A model generated the notes under the pieces. The model saw nothing but the letters and a program-made list of their open reading frames with translations. It ran no database searches and was not told the origin of the DNA. Below are positions 1-5,563 of a stretch of DNA of 6,632 bases, piece after piece. A program made the position numbers and the translations under genes. Positions within the stretch are counted from its first letter, which is position 1. Every line of letters begins with the position of its first letter. Source of the DNA: an archaeon (GTDB lineage Archaea > Asgardarchaeota > Hermodarchaeia > Hermodarchaeales > Hermodarchaeaceae); the NCBI GenBank assembly GCA_016550415.1, contig JABXGU010000008.1, forward strand, positions 1 to 6,632, given 5' to 3'.

Positions 1-428
1 CCGCACAGAGTGAAGCATCCCCCAATCTCGTGAAAGGTAAATACACCTATGATCATGGAGATCATGCTGGACTAACTCCGTTACTGAAAATGTATTCACT
101 TGGTCATGATGTTGAAATGCCAGAAATTTGGGCTGAAGGAATACGATATTCCGCAGCAGCACCAATCATGAGTGCAGTACGAAAACTCGATTTACTCGAT
201 GCGGTAGCATACCCCATTGATGAAGTTCATGTCTACTCCCAAGCTCGCCGGTTTATCCAAACTGAAGGGTTCATACCAGCACCTGAATCCTCCTATGGCG
301 TCTGTGCTGCTATCGATAAAGCTCTTGAGTACAAAGAAAAAGGCGAAGATGCTGTAATCGCCTTTAATGTGTCAGGACATGGTTTCTTGGATATGCAAGC
401 ATTCGCAAAACCACTTAAGCTCGAATAA
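1..428 (+). CDS. trpB: Tryptophan synthase beta subunit, TrpB2 type (3' end only)
   Basis: This is the C-terminal part of a PLP-dependent TrpB2-type tryptophan synthase beta chain, which joins indole and serine to make tryptophan in the cytoplasm. The reading frame is open from base 3 and ends in TAA at 426-428, giving about 141 residues. The GTG at 30 is internal, because the codons before it (AQSEASPNL) already fit the family. Recognisable blocks are YDHGDHAGLTPLLKMYSLGHD, then the GIRYSAAAP segment, RRFIQTEGFIPAPESS, and the closing NVSGHGFLDM. By analogy with TrpB, the Ser at 372-374 in SGHG should contact the pyridine nitrogen of PLP. The usual RYHG in the GIRY segment is RYSA here. TrpB2 proteins often act without, or separately from, TrpA, and no trpA is visible. 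The gene is convergent with the transporter cluster. The family call is firm; tryptophan synthesis rather than serine deamination is inferred. Confidence 0.9.
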   Translation, partial: AQSEASPNLVKGKYTYDHGDHAGLTPLLKMYSLGHDVEMPEIWAEGIRYSAAAPIMSAVRKLDLLDAVAYPIDEVHVYSQARRFIQTEGFIPAPESSYGVCAAIDKALEYKEKGEDAVIAFNVSGHGFLDMQAFAKPLKLE

Positions 429-462
429 ACTCAGAGGGTATTTACTTCATTCAAAATTCCAT

Positions 463-870
463 TCAGGAACTGGATTTTGTTTTTTCCAGTTCTTGGATGA
501 ATTCTTTGATACGAAGTCCATAATTTTCGATTTGTTCACCCATATATCGTGCACGTTGAGGAAGATCGATGAGTTGTTCTCCCATTTCCGCCAAGTTAAG
601 CGTATTCAACCCCTGAATACGATCAAGAAGAGGATGACTTCGCTTGCGAAGCGTTTGCTCCATATCATCCATCCGTGCCTGGATATCAAACATGATTGCA
701 GAAGCTTCTTTAGCCGATGTTTTTTGACCGTGAAACTCACCATAAGGAAATAGGAGCCGCCATGCTACGTTCCGACTTTTTGGTCGAGTGATCTCATCTA
801 ATTTCTCAAGTACCTTATTCAGTAAATCGATAATGTGGCGTAGTTGCTTCAGGATTAACTCATCGCCCAA
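463..870 (-). CDS. Small helical, probably coiled-coil protein of unknown function
   Basis: I do not recognise this 135-residue protein. It has no signal peptide or membrane segment and is predicted to be cytoplasmic. Residues 5-28 (LILKQLRHIIDLLNKVLEKL) form a strongly amphipathic helix with heptad-like Leu/Ile spacing. Residues 52-85 and 92-130 are also charged and helical, and the C terminus is a short KTKSSS tail. A less helical patch with aromatics (WRLLFPYGEFHG) lies at residues 37-48. The start is TTG at 870, the only usual start codon after an in-frame TAA near 915; no clear Shine-Dalgarno site precedes it, so the start is uncertain. It begins 35 bases after the dppF stop on the same strand and is probably cotranscribed with the transporter genes. 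Winged-helix DNA-binding features are not evident. A scaffold or regulatory role is speculation. Confidence 0.65.
   Translation of the reverse strand: MGDELILKQLRHIIDLLNKVLEKLDEITRPKSRNVAWRLLFPYGEFHGQKTSAKEASAIMFDIQARMDDMEQTLRKRSHPLLDRIQGLNTLNLAEMGEQLIDLPQRARYMGEQIENYGLRIKEFIQELEKTKSSS
465..494. terminator. Hairpin with T-rich loop, possible terminator between convergent genes
   Basis: A perfect 8-bp inverted repeat (GAACTGGA at 467-474, TCCAGTTC at 485-492) encloses a loop of TTTTGTTTTT. Adding a G-T wobble and an A-T pair extends the stem to 465-494. On the plus strand the T-run at 475-485, with only one G, lies 47 bases after the trpB2 stop. An oligo-T run is the typical archaeal termination signal. 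The repeat also encodes the last residues of the minus-strand gene, so the symmetry could partly be coincidence. It is not a classic bacterial terminator, because the T-run is in the loop and not after the stem. Confidence 0.4.
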
Positions 871-905
871 TGTGGATACACAACCAATGCTAACGTTTTC
901 TATGG

Positions 906-1958
906 TTAGGATTTAGCCTTTTCCTTTAATTTAGCAGCAATATCAAAATCCAAGTGAAGTGGAGCTCGTGGGAACCAACAAGCTACCCAATGACCTGGTT
1001 CAAGTTCTTCCAAGATGGGTTCATCTTGGCGACATTTCTCTTGGGCAAATTCACATCGCGGGGCAAACAAGCACCCAGGAGGAGTATTGATAGGGCTTCC
1101 AGGTTCTCCAGGGAGCACTTTCCGTTTTCGCTGACTCGTGGGGTCAGGTGAAGGCACTGCGGAAATGAGGGCTTGGCTGTAAGGATGAACTGATCCGTGA
1201 ATGACCTGATTAATGGCGCCTTTTTCCATGATTTTTCCCAGATACATGATTGCAATTTTGTCTCCGATATAGCTGGCGACAGAGAGGTCATGAGTGACAT
1301 AGATATAGGCGATATGGAATTCGCGTCGGATTTTTTCAAGGAGATTCAGAATTTCGGATCGGATAGAGACATCGAGCATAGAGACTGGTTCATCAGCGAC
1401 AATGAATTCGGGATTCACGACGATTGCACGTGCAATGGCAACTCGTTGGCGTTGTCCACCGCTGAGTTCGTGAGGATAGCGGAAGGTGAACTCCTCAGCG
1501 GGGACAAGCTGAACAGCTTCAAGTGCTCGTACTACACGGTCTTCTTCATCCTCACCACTTTCTGCGATTTTATTCAATCGAAGTGGTTCTGCGATGGTAT
1601 CATAAAGACTCAACCTTGGATTCAGTGAGGAATAGGGATCCTGGAAAATCGTTTGCATCTTCGCTCTGAGTTTTCGGAGTCGCCGTCGACTGATTTTATT
1701 GAGGTTCTCTCCTTCAAACACAACTGTACCATCAGTGGGTTCAATTAATCCGACTAATAATTTACCAGTAGTTGTTTTCCCGCAGCCGGATTCGCCTGCA
1801 AGACAGTAAAGTTCCTCGGGATAAACATCTATATCAACCCCGTCAACGGCTTTGAGATATGTTTCTCTACGAATAAGTTGTGAGAAGAAGCTTGAACTGA
1901 CTTGGAACCATTTTCGAAGTCCACGGCAAGAGATAACTGGTTCTTTCGCTTTCGCCAT
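906..1958 (-). CDS. dppF: Peptide/nickel-type ABC transporter ATPase, DppF/OppF-like
   Basis: This 350-residue ATP-hydrolysing subunit of a DppBCDF/OppBCDF-family importer sits on the cytoplasmic face. Its motifs are in order: Walker A GESGCGKTT (residues 55-63), Q-loop Gln106, signature LSGGQRQR (165-172), Walker B FIVADE with catalytic Glu190, D-loop SMLDVS (usually SALDVS), and switch His223. The family C-terminal oligopeptide domain starts near HPYSQAL (258-264). It contains Cys296, 302, 309 and 327 in a CX5CX6CX17C pattern, which has been reported to hold a [4Fe-4S] cluster in some Dpp/Opp structures. A full set of catalytic residues suggests an active ATPase. The ATG overlaps the dppD stop by one base (TAATG) and has an AGGAGGTT site 5-12 bases upstream, so translation is probably coupled. 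DppF partners DppD in the heterodimer. The substrate (peptide, nickel or sugar) cannot be read from the ATPase. Confidence 0.95.
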   Translation of the reverse strand: MAKAKEPVISCRGLRKWFQVSSSFFSQLIRRETYLKAVDGVDIDVYPEELYCLAGESGCGKTTTGKLLVGLIEPTDGTVVFEGENLNKISRRRLRKLRAKMQTIFQDPYSSLNPRLSLYDTIAEPLRLNKIAESGEDEEDRVVRALEAVQLVPAEEFTFRYPHELSGGQRQRVAIARAIVVNPEFIVADEPVSMLDVSIRSEILNLLEKIRREFHIAYIYVTHDLSVASYIGDKIAIMYLGKIMEKGAINQVIHGSVHPYSQALISAVPSPDPTSQRKRKVLPGEPGSPINTPPGCLFAPRCEFAQEKCRQDEPILEELEPGHWVACWFPRAPLHLDFDIAAKLKEKAKS

Positions 1959-2962
1959 TATTTAACCTCCTGTTTACCAGGGGACCATTTGTCATCTTTG
2001 ATTTTTCCGCTCGCGAGGTGACACGCGGCTTTGTGATTCGGACTTACTTGTTGTAATGAGGGATCCTCTTTTTTACACAAGTCTTGGGCATACATACACC
2101 GAGGATGGAAGCGACACCCGGGAGGGGGGTCTAAGAGATTCGGAGGAGACCCAGGAATTGATGCGAGGCTTTGGTCACTAGATTTTTCAATTGAGGGAAT
2201 AGAGGCAATCAATCCCTGAGCATAGGGATGCCAAGGCTTTTGGAAGATTTCCAAAACGGAACCTGTTTCAACAATTTTTCCTGCATACATGATAATGACG
2301 TTATTGCAGGTTTCTGCGACCACAGAAAGGTCGTGGGTAATCAACATGAGAGTTATACCTAATTCTTTGACCAGTTTCTTGAGTAATTGCATAATTTGTG
2401 CCTGAACAGTTACATCAAGGGCGGTTGTGGGTTCATCTGCAATGAGAAACTTTGGATCGCAAGCTAGAGCCATGACAATCATAGCACGTTGTTTCATCCC
2501 GCCACTGAATTCGAAGGGATAATGATCAACACGGTCAGGGTCCATACCTACTAGTCTGAAGAGATCTTTTGTTTTTTCGTGCGCTGCGTCTTTGCTGAGT
2601 TCTGGATCATGCCTTAGCATAGCTTCAGTTACTTGCTCACTAACCCGAAGAATAGGATTAAGCGCGTTCATCGCACCCTGGAAGACCATGGCGATTTGGG
2701 TCCACCGAAAGTTACGCATCTCCTCAGCGTCCAAGGTGGCAATATCTACATCATCGAGATAGATGTGTCCGCCTATAATCTCTCCTGGGTCTGGTAACAT
2801 GCGAAGGATAGCGAAGGCAACAGTGCTTTTTCCACAGCCTGACTCACCTACAAGCCCAACGGAATCCCCTGCTTGAATATTGAATGTGACATCTTCAACT
2901 GCTCTGCAATCTCCACGTCGCATGCAATAGTATACTACGAGATTTTCAACTCTTAATGACAT
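1958..2962 (-). CDS. dppD: Peptide/nickel-type ABC transporter ATPase, DppD/OppD-like
   Basis: This is the second ATPase subunit, 334 residues from the chosen start MSLRVENL. Motifs seen are Walker A GESGCGKST (residues 39-47), Q-loop Gln95, signature FSGGMKQR (152-159), Walker B FLIADE with catalytic Glu177, D-loop TALDVT and switch His210. The FSGGM form in place of LSGGQ is normal for the DppD/OppD branch and separates it from DppF. The C-terminal domain begins at HPYAQGL (255-261) and has Cys283, 289, 296 and 314, with the same CX5CX6CX17C spacing as DppF. The frame stays open upstream to 3085, but those 41 extra codons overlap the end of dppC and do not resemble the family. The ATG at 2962 has GGTGAGGT just ahead of it. 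The gene starts 11 bases after the dppC stop and ends overlapping the dppF start, so it lies in one operon. Confidence 0.95.
   Translation of the reverse strand: MSLRVENLVVYYCMRRGDCRAVEDVTFNIQAGDSVGLVGESGCGKSTVAFAILRMLPDPGEIIGGHIYLDDVDIATLDAEEMRNFRWTQIAMVFQGAMNALNPILRVSEQVTEAMLRHDPELSKDAAHEKTKDLFRLVGMDPDRVDHYPFEFSGGMKQRAMIVMALACDPKFLIADEPTTALDVTVQAQIMQLLKKLVKELGITLMLITHDLSVVAETCNNVIIMYAGKIVETGSVLEIFQKPWHPYAQGLIASIPSIEKSSDQSLASIPGSPPNLLDPPPGCRFHPRCMYAQDLCKKEDPSLQQVSPNHKAACHLASGKIKDDKWSPGKQEVK
1964..1971 (-). promoter_or_regulatory. Ribosome-binding site of dppF inside the end of dppD
   Basis: The minus strand reads AGGAGGTT, a near-complete anti-Shine-Dalgarno match, five bases before the ATG at 1958. 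It is encoded within the last codons of dppD (QEVK), which supports coupled translation of the two ATPases in similar amounts. Confidence 0.85.
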
Positions 2963-2966
2963 CGTT

Positions 2967-2974
2967 ACCTCACC
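2967..2974 (-). promoter_or_regulatory. Ribosome-binding site that fixes the dppD start
   Basis: The minus strand reads GGTGAGGT, with the GGTGA part seven bases before the ATG at 2962 and overlapping the dppC stop codon TAG. This decides against the longer frame starting at 3085. Confidence 0.75.
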
Positions 2975-4482
2975 TATAATTTCCTGAGCCGCGGATTGAG
3001 AGCTTTGTCTACTGCATACCCTATAAAGATAAAGCCCATCGAAAGCAAGGCGATACACATGCCCGGTGGAATAAAGAACCACCATGCTGGAGGAATCTGT
3101 GTAAGCGCTGCTTGATTATACCCGGCTTGTAACATACGACCCCAAGAGACGAGGTTTTGTGGAGTTAATCCGAGGAAGCTTAAGCCTGCTTCAGAGAGGA
3201 TGGCCCCAGAAACGCCTGTCGCTAGTTGTACAAACACAATTGTAAGTACATTGGGAAAGACATGACGAAAGACCAGATAGACATCGCCAGCACCCGCAGC
3301 CTTAGCTGCTTCCACATACGCTTTCTCTTTTTCGACAAGAACCTGTGACCGAATAACTCGAGCAGGCCCAGGCCATGCAAATAAAGCAATCACAAAAACC
3401 GTAATTCCAAGACTTGGATTCAAAATCGCGGATAATATCATCATGATGGGAAGTGTGGGCATGATGATAAAGAAGTCTGTAACACGCATCGTAGCTTCAT
3501 CAACTGCACCACCAAAATAGCCCGCAGCGAGCCCTAAGATCAGACCGACAGCAACACCAATGAACGTAGCGACGATGCCAATGAACAATGAGACTTGGGC
3601 ACCCCAAAATAGTTGAGCCATAACATCTTGTCCCACATCCGTTGTACCCAAGGGACCCCAAAAGTGGCTATAACCCCACACTTGAATGTCGTCAGAGAAC
3701 ACTGACACCGTACCAACCTGATCTCGATTTGCCTCAGATGTACGGAACCGCATATAGATTCGAACTGTGACTTCTTCACCAGGTTGGAAAGCCCGATTCA
3801 TAACTTGACTGGTTAGAATTCGAGTATAAGTCGCCCACGTGCGTGGATAAATGGGAGAAATTTGAAAGGTGTATTGGCTTGGAGCAACGATTGCATCATC
3901 TAAATTTGGATTTCGTATTTGAAAATAGATGAGTACGGAATTATCCGAAATATTGCCCGTTGTCTCAACTCGTGTTGTGAAATAGAGATAAGCAAGCGCG
4001 GAAGGGATATAGTTCCAAGTGAAGGTTGATTCCGCGTAAATGTTTTCACCATAGAAAGTTTCGTTATTATCGTCATCGGTTAGCTGAAGTACTAGCGAGC
4101 GATTAGTACCGGTTAAAGACCCTGTAAAGTCATTTGAATAATACCACGAGGCCTTTGGTGATGTATCATTAACCGTCCACGTAGTATCTAGATCAAAGAA
4201 TGGATCGGTAACAAAATTTTGTCCCGGAGGAGTTGCTATTCCGTTGCCCAAGTCCCCTGGAGACGTCCATGACATCCACTGTGGAGCTGCATAATCGGGG
4301 CCAACCCGTACTAACACCCCAGGATATAATGGGAACAACGCAGGAGCCAACATATCCATTACAAAGAACCAAAGAACAATAAGAATACCAAAAAGTCCTT
4401 GTTTAACTTCGCGATATCGATTCCAAACGCCTTTTGCGCGTTCAAACATCGATAACCGGTGTTTTATCCGTGTACCACTCAT
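2974..4482 (-). CDS. dppC: ABC transporter permease, DppC/OppC-like, with a large extracytoplasmic insertion
   Basis: This membrane subunit of a peptide/nickel-type importer is 502 residues long, against roughly 280-320 for ordinary DppC. Membrane segment 1 is at residues 28-50. Residues 55-270 are an inserted, predicted external region. The family core resumes at HFWGPLGTTDVGQDVMAQLF (273-292), where normal DppC has its HxLGTDxxGRDV motif. Five more hydrophobic segments follow, with the cytoplasmic EAA loop (KAYVEAAKAAGAGDVYLVFRH, 387-407) that docks on the ATPases. The C terminus is the typical DKALNPRLRKL. The start at 4482 is preferred over the ATG at 4518 because GGGTGA lies seven bases ahead, and both promoter-like boxes put the transcript start downstream of 4518. 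It is the first gene of the minus-strand operon. Its partner should be a DppB, possibly the plus-strand gene at 5564. The core assignment is firm. Confidence 0.93.
   Translation of the reverse strand: MSGTRIKHRLSMFERAKGVWNRYREVKQGLFGILIVLWFFVMDMLAPALFPLYPGVLVRVGPDYAAPQWMSWTSPGDLGNGIATPPGQNFVTDPFFDLDTTWTVNDTSPKASWYYSNDFTGSLTGTNRSLVLQLTDDDNNETFYGENIYAESTFTWNYIPSALAYLYFTTRVETTGNISDNSVLIYFQIRNPNLDDAIVAPSQYTFQISPIYPRTWATYTRILTSQVMNRAFQPGEEVTVRIYMRFRTSEANRDQVGTVSVFSDDIQVWGYSHFWGPLGTTDVGQDVMAQLFWGAQVSLFIGIVATFIGVAVGLILGLAAGYFGGAVDEATMRVTDFFIIMPTLPIMMILSAILNPSLGITVFVIALFAWPGPARVIRSQVLVEKEKAYVEAAKAAGAGDVYLVFRHVFPNVLTIVFVQLATGVSGAILSEAGLSFLGLTPQNLVSWGRMLQAGYNQAALTQIPPAWWFFIPPGMCIALLSMGFIFIGYAVDKALNPRLRKL
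3670..4320 (-). other. Extracytoplasmic jelly-roll-like insertion domain within DppC
   Basis: Residues about 55-271 of DppC have no counterpart in ordinary DppC/OppC proteins, where this loop is a few dozen residues. After a Pro/Gly-rich linker, residues 88-271 are rich in Thr, Ser, Asn and aromatics with alternating beta-strand patterns. The region opens with FVTDPFFDLDTTWTV and ends with SVFSDDIQVWGYS. That opening and closing pattern (FxD...W at the start, DDIxVxG at the end) resembles galactose-binding-like or CBM-type jelly-roll domains. Four N-glycosylation sequons (NDT 105, NRS 127, NET 140, NIS 177) fit an outside location. The fold is judged by eye; ligand binding is inferred. A role in docking a binding protein or cell-wall/S-layer sugar is equally possible. 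Confidence 0.65.
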
Positions 4483-4489
4483 AATATGG

Positions 4490-4507
4490 TCACCCAGGAG
4501 GACCTGG
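4490..4507 (-). promoter_or_regulatory. dppC ribosome-binding site next to a small GC-rich hairpin
   Basis: GGGTGA (4490-4495 on the minus strand) lies seven bases before the ATG at 4482. It shares two bases with a perfect 5-bp inverted repeat, CCAGG-TCCT-CCTGG (4494-4507). In the mRNA such a hairpin would sit directly against the ribosome-binding site and could tune translation. The stem is short, so a functional role is uncertain. Confidence 0.45.
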
Positions 4508-4538
4508 ATTATAAGCATCCAAGTTTTTAGAGTATAAA
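4508..4538 (-). promoter_or_regulatory. Promoter region of the dppC operon
   Basis: Two AT boxes are visible on the minus strand: TTTATACT (4531-4538) and CTTATAAT (4508-4515). Read as archaeal TATA boxes they predict transcript starts near 4508 or 4484. Read as a bacterial -10 box, TATAAT predicts about 4501, but no good -35 TTGACA is seen. Every reading places the start between 4518 and 4482, which supports the downstream ATG. The rest of the gap to 4623 shows only an A6-TGCC-T5 hairpin at 4594-4608. Confidence 0.45.
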
Positions 4539-4623
4539 CAGAGTCCGAACCTGCTTAAAAGTTATATTAAGTTGACGGTAGATGCAGGAAACTAAAAAAT
4601 GCCTTTTTCGATGAATTAAAACG

Positions 4624-4631
4624 TTTATAGG
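4624..4631 (+). promoter_or_regulatory. TATA-like promoter box of the gene at 4666
   Basis: TTTATAGG, preceded by the A-rich stretch TTAAAACG as a possible BRE, lies about 38 bases before the ATG at 4666. Archaeal spacing would start the transcript near 4652, leaving a short leader that contains AGGA at 4656-4659 as a weak ribosome-binding site. The box is judged by eye only. Confidence 0.4.
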
Positions 4632-4665
4632 ATATCCAAAAAGTAAATCGAATGCAGGACTTTCT

Positions 4666-5169
4666 ATGATTAGAAAAACACGAAGTATTGTCTTATTAAC
4701 AATAATTTTAGTATTCAGTTTCCTATTGAGCATATCCGTATACTATCAGGGAGATACATATCGAGCATTCAGCTTTAATATGGATATCACAGAAATTCGT
4801 CTAGTGAAAAATGAAACGAGCGGAGTTTATCATAGAATAGAAGTTCGAGTCCATATGGATAATCCCTCCCAAACAACACCACTTCATTTTGCATGGACTG
4901 ACACGCGAATTTTATTAAATGGTCAGTCGCTCTATTATGGCTTCGGCATAAAAGGTCACCAATTTTATCTCCTACCGGGGGAATCACATGATTTTGGTTG
5001 GCACTATTCAACACCTGAACAAGATTGGGATCAGCTTCAAGAGGCAGAAACCACAGAAACATGGAATTGGTACCTTTACCAGGAACCGTATGTCGAAGCG
5101 GGTTTCCTTGGACGAACTGAAGTAATTCGAATCAACCTCTATGAAGGGGTCACAATCATCACAATATAA
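4666..5169 (+). CDS. Membrane-anchored extracytoplasmic beta-rich protein, LEA-2-like by eye
   Basis: I do not recognise a named family for this 167-residue protein. Residues 2-7 are basic (IRKTRS), and residues 8-26 form a single hydrophobic segment without a clear cleavage or lipobox site, so it is probably a signal anchor with the remainder outside. The outer part alternates hydrophobic strands. Its stretch MDNPSQTTPLHFAWTDTRI, followed by LLNGQSLYYGFG and then LPGES, resembles the NPxxxPLxVxxxxxxLxxNG pattern of LEA-2/LEA14-like beta sandwiches. Aromatic content is high toward the C terminus (TWNWYLYQEPY). The ATG at 4666 has a weak AGGA six bases ahead. The gene is divergent from dppC, with 183 bases between starts, and ends 13 bases from the convergent small membrane gene. 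A link to the transporter is suggested only by position. Confidence 0.7.
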   Translation: MIRKTRSIVLLTIILVFSFLLSISVYYQGDTYRAFSFNMDITEIRLVKNETSGVYHRIEVRVHMDNPSQTTPLHFAWTDTRILLNGQSLYYGFGIKGHQFYLLPGESHDFGWHYSTPEQDWDQLQEAETTETWNWYLYQEPYVEAGFLGRTEVIRINLYEGVTIITI

Positions 5170-5182
5170 ATGGTAGCAGGAA

Positions 5183-5443
5183 TTATCCACCCAAAAAGGT
5201 AACTCGTTCCATACTAGGTTGAGGCAGATACTTATCTGTCAACCAGAGGTAAAAAAGAGCAATAACTGAGAAGCCAACCAGTAACACTCCAATCCAAGCA
5301 ATTAAAATTCCCACGATGCTAACAAAGGATAACAGAATACCAATAACCAGTATCACGATGCCAATTACAATGAACCATTTTAAAGTAGGCTTCGTTTGCA
5401 TGAGTGCACGAAAACCCATTTGACCAGACAACGCCTCTTCCAC
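5183..5443 (-). CDS. Small two-helix membrane protein, possibly frameshifted at its 5' end
   Basis: The frame gives up to 86 residues of unknown function. Two adjacent membrane helices (about residues 22-45 and 47-67) have the tight Ile/Val/Gly packing typical of small DUF membrane proteins. They are followed by a polar tail (TDKYLPQPSMERVTFLGG). The start is doubtful. GTG at 5443 has no spaced Shine-Dalgarno site, and ATG at 5419 would give 78 residues. A better-looking start, ATG at 5483, lies in another frame: removing one G from the GGG at 5445-5447 would give MFNEIEQFDPFKG joined to VEEALSGQ and a 99-residue protein. This could be a real +1 frameshift, a sequencing error or coincidence. 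The gene ends 13 bases from the convergent gene at 4666-5169. Confidence 0.6.
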   Translation of the reverse strand: MEEALSGQMGFRALMQTKPTLKWFIVIGIVILVIGILLSFVSIVGILIAWIGVLLVGFSVIALFYLWLTDKYLPQPSMERVTFLGG

Positions 5444-5483
5444 ACCCTTTGAACGGATCGAACTGTTCTATTTCGTTGAACAT
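5444..5483 (-). pseudogene. Out-of-frame N-terminal segment possibly belonging to the small membrane protein
   Basis: On the minus strand an ATG at 5483 opens the codons MFNEIEQFDPFKG, which look like a normal hydrophilic N terminus and lead exactly to the start of the 5183-5443 frame if one base is skipped at TTC-AAA-GGG-TGT. Without the skip the frame runs on as CGRGVVWSNG and ends before any membrane helix. The GAGGT at about 5495-5499 and the AT box at 5510-5517 would serve this start better than the GTG at 5443. Confidence 0.35.
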
Positions 5484-5507
5484 TCTTTAGGAAGTACCTC
5501 TTCAGTT

Positions 5508-5518
5508 AATTTTATTAG
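5508..5518. promoter_or_regulatory. AT box in the divergent region, possible shared TATA element
   Basis: AATTTTATTAG reads as a TATA-like element on both strands. For dppB it predicts a transcript start near 5541, with a leader of about 20 bases before 5564. For the minus strand it predicts a start near 5487, almost leaderless for an ATG at 5483. Nothing else is recognised in the 80 bases between the two genes. Confidence 0.35.
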
Positions 5519-5563
5519 TGTTCGCATTTCAGGAACTCGTTGAAAGAATTAGAAGTGATGGAA

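Noticed and set aside
367..753. 128-codon plus-strand frame across the trpB2 end and the coiled-coil gene
   Set aside because: It overlaps the conserved trpB2 C terminus and has a Ser/Cys/Phe-rich random-looking translation.
1197..1628. 143-codon open frame antisense to dppF
   Set aside because: It lies wholly inside a well-conserved ATPase gene, and its translation shows no domain; it is a shadow frame.
2486..2509. FSGGM in place of LSGGQ in DppD as a degenerate ATPase site
   Set aside because: This form is normal for the DppD/OppD branch, and all other catalytic motifs are intact.
2963..3085. Longer N terminus for the DppD-like ATPase
   Set aside because: These codons are the C-terminal end of dppC read in another frame; the ATG at 2962 has a good ribosome-binding site and matches the family start.
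4483..4518. Longer N terminus for DppC from the ATG at 4518
   Set aside because: It has no ribosome-binding site, and every promoter reading starts the transcript after this codon.
4594..4608. A6-TGCC-T5 hairpin as a terminator or attenuator
   Set aside because: All pairs are A-T, it follows no gene end, and it lies upstream of both divergent genes; more likely AT-rich promoter DNA.
4582..4659. Direct repeat ATGCAGGA at 4582-4589 and 4652-4659
   Set aside because: Eight bases in only two copies is expected by chance in this much sequence; no further copies frame it as an operator or iteron.
4527..4733. 68-codon minus-strand frame in the divergent region
   Set aside because: It covers both promoter regions and is antisense to the start of the gene at 4666; no ribosome-binding site or recognisable sequence.
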